Origin: Mimachlamys varia
Lineage: Eukaryota > Mollusca > Bivalvia > Pectinida > Pectinidae
Assembly (NCBI GenBank): GCA_947623455.1
Contig: OX392529.1
Location: 4,092,001-4,156,000, forward strand
Direction of reading: 5' to 3'
DNA: 64,000 bases
In this document: piece after piece, positions 58,601 through 61,600 of the stretch
Numbering within the stretch: position 1 is the stretch's first letter
Layout: each line of letters begins with the position of its first letter
Program-made: the position numbers and the translations under genes
Notes under the pieces: model-generated
Databases searched by the model: none
What the model was told of the DNA's origin: nothing
Seen by the model: only the letters and a program-made list of their open reading frames with translations

Positions 58601-61600
58601 ACTTCACCAATGAGTTTATACTAGACACCGATGCAAGCAATGACGCTATCGGGGCAGTGTTGTCTCAGGTAGTCGATGATGTAGAGAGGCCAGTAGCATT
58701 CGCTAGTCGGACTCTAACAAAAGCAGAGTGAGGTTATTGTGTGACCAGAAAGGAACTGTTGGCAGTTGTATACTTCACCAAGTACCTCCGCCATTACTTG
58801 TATGGTAGAAGGTTCACTGTACATACTGACCATAGTTCGCTCCGTTGGTTACTGAACTTCAAAAACCCCGAAGGACAGATGGCCAGGTGGCTACAAGTGC
58901 TGAGCTCATATGACATGACCATCGTCCATCGACCAGGAGTCAAACACCAGAATGCTGATAGTCTCAGCCGGTTACCCTGTAGACAATGTGGGTATGAGCC
59001 AGAATGGGAAAGTAAAAGCCTGGCAGACGATCACATATGTGCTGTCCATGATACACTGCAACGTTGTGGAGTTGTTAGCACAGGGGTGATGCCTGAAGAA
59101 AGTGACGAGACTAAGCCAGAACCAGCTCTACAAGAAAAACAGGAAGGTGATGAGGATATTAGACTTGTTCTTGCATGGGTACGAGAGGGCAAGAAACCAG
59201 CATTTAAAAGCATTGAGGGTCGTAATATGACTGTGAAATCGCTTTGGTCACAGTTTGAGGCACTGTCGATCAATGCAGGCATGCTGTATAGAGAAAGTCC
59301 TAATGGGACATTGCAGGTTGTGCTCCCCAAGTCTGAGAGACGAACTGTCCTTGGTCATACACATGACAATAGAACTGCTGGACATTTGGGATTGAGAAAA
59401 ACCTTGGCTAAGATCAGACAGTCATATTATTGGCCGGGACTCCAAGCAGACGTGAAGCGCTATGTTGCTGGATGTATACAATGTAGCAGAGGGAAAAACC
59501 CCAACTGGACAAAGAGAGCTCCTATGCAAGTTGTGGAAACAGGATTTCCTATGGAGCGCCTAGCAATCAACATTTTGTGTGAGCTACCTGTAACTGATCA
59601 TGGGAATCGACATATTTTGGTGATTTCTGACTATTACACCAAATGGACCGAGAGCTACGCGATGCCCAACATGGAAGCACAAACCGTAGCCAGGATACTG
59701 GTAGAAGAGGTGATATGTCGATTTGGTGTTCCGACCATGGTGCATTCAGATCAAGGAGTACAGTTTGAGAGTGCTCGGTTTAGCGAAATGTGCAAGCTGC
59801 TTCAAATACGGAAGACGCGCACAACACCATACCACCCGAAATCCGATGGTTTTGTTGAAAGGTTCAACAGAACGTTAATAGCAATGCTCAGAACGGTTGT
59901 AAACGAACACCAGACTGATTGGGATCAGCAACTTCCCTACGTTCTGATGGCCTATAGATCAGCAAAGCACGAAACAACGTCATGTACACCAAACTTCATG
60001 ATGTTAGGAAGGGAAACCAGTACCCCTTTAGACATACAGTACGCCATGCCAAGAAATGTGAAGGCAATTCCGCAGAACCAGTGGGCTTGGCAACTCCAAG
60101 AGACCATGGAGGATGCTCATCAACTGGTAAGAGAAAATGTCAAAGGAGCCATGCAAAGACAAAAGCGGAATCATGACCAGAAACTGTCATGGGAGAGCTT
60201 CAAGCCAGGAGAAGAAGTGTTTGTGTTTTTCCCAAACGTGAAGACAGGGCTGAGCCCTAAGTTGTCATGTAGATGGCGGGGACCTTTCCGGGTACTGTCC
60301 AAGTTGACAGATGTGACCTACAAGGTGCGTTGTGGTCGAAAGGGAAAGGCCAAAGTCATACATGCTGACCGACTGAAAAGAAGAAACATGCAAGTCCTGC
60401 GAGGGGAGAACGCTCAAGAACACAGTGGTCTGAGGGATCGACAAACGCAGGTCGATGAGAGTTGCTTCAACTACTCAGAAGTGGGGGATGCTGCTTCATC
60501 TGAGGACAATGTTGGGAGTGAGCTGATAGATATAGAGGTCGAGAGTGATGCAGAGAACGGTGATGGCGAGAAAGAGTTTGATACCAACTCTAGGCCAACA
60601 CGCTCTCGACGAGCTCCTCGATGGCATTCAAGTTACACTACCGAATACTAGGTAGGACAAGACCAATTCAGTTGTGGTCAATCCGAATCATCTGTATATT
60701 TGTTGATTAATGTAGTAATAGCTTTACAGTTTTGTAGCTGAGTTAATTTGTAACGCGAGGACGCGTTGTACTCGGAGGCTTGGGTAATGTGATGAATATA
60801 TATATATTTCGTAACCCTACCTTCGAGGATTAAGTATATTGTTTAGGTTCTGTTGGCGTTAATCATTTTGTGTTATCTTTGTTATTCAAGCGCTTTGCAG
60901 ATAGATAGTTTTTAGGCATACCGTACAAACTTTCATGTGATTGTACCATACTCGCCGCTAGGGGTCACTAGGATAGACGGTGGGTATATAAGGCCAGATT
61001 CCAGCGAGAATCGGATAGTTCTGTTCTGAGCTCGGCGTGTTAACACTAAAGATAGACAGCAAGTCCGGCTTTGGGTAGTGAGAGATAGAAGTGGCTGTTG
61101 TCAGCCTGCCTTGATCCTACCATAGCTGTAGAGAGTTAACAGACGACTAGACCTTGTACTGTGGTTCTGACCAGAGGGTAGTCGTGAGCACGTGTGTTAA
61201 GCACTGTGCGTGGTCGCCAGCTAGGGTTTGTCGTAGCTAGCTGGGAGAGTGCCGTGCATCGGTAGCCGGCGTTAGTTACTGTTTACTGCCTAGGGGACAC
61301 TGCCTGAGGTGTACGGCAGTGTGTGTACATATTTGATACGGAGCAGATAGCTTTTATTATAGTTTCATTCCATAGGCTTGGCTTGGACACAGAGAGATAG
61401 ATGTGACTGAATAAGTCGTACCTTGATTTGTGTCCTGTCTATAGTTATATAGTGCCTCGACTACAGATAGGTACCGTGGTTATTGTTCGGAGCTTCATTG
61501 CTCACAGCTACCTGTGTCGCGGGTATACCGTGAGGTCGCTAGTATACAGCAGCTCACGACTACTGCAGTACGTCGTGAGCGCTCATGACCATAGGTCTTG

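Noticed and set aside
58741..60651. Separate 636-residue gene starting at 58741
   Set aside because: It is the same pol frame continued after the TGA at 58729; the preceding frame 58324-58728 completes the RNase H domain, so this is one broken reading frame.
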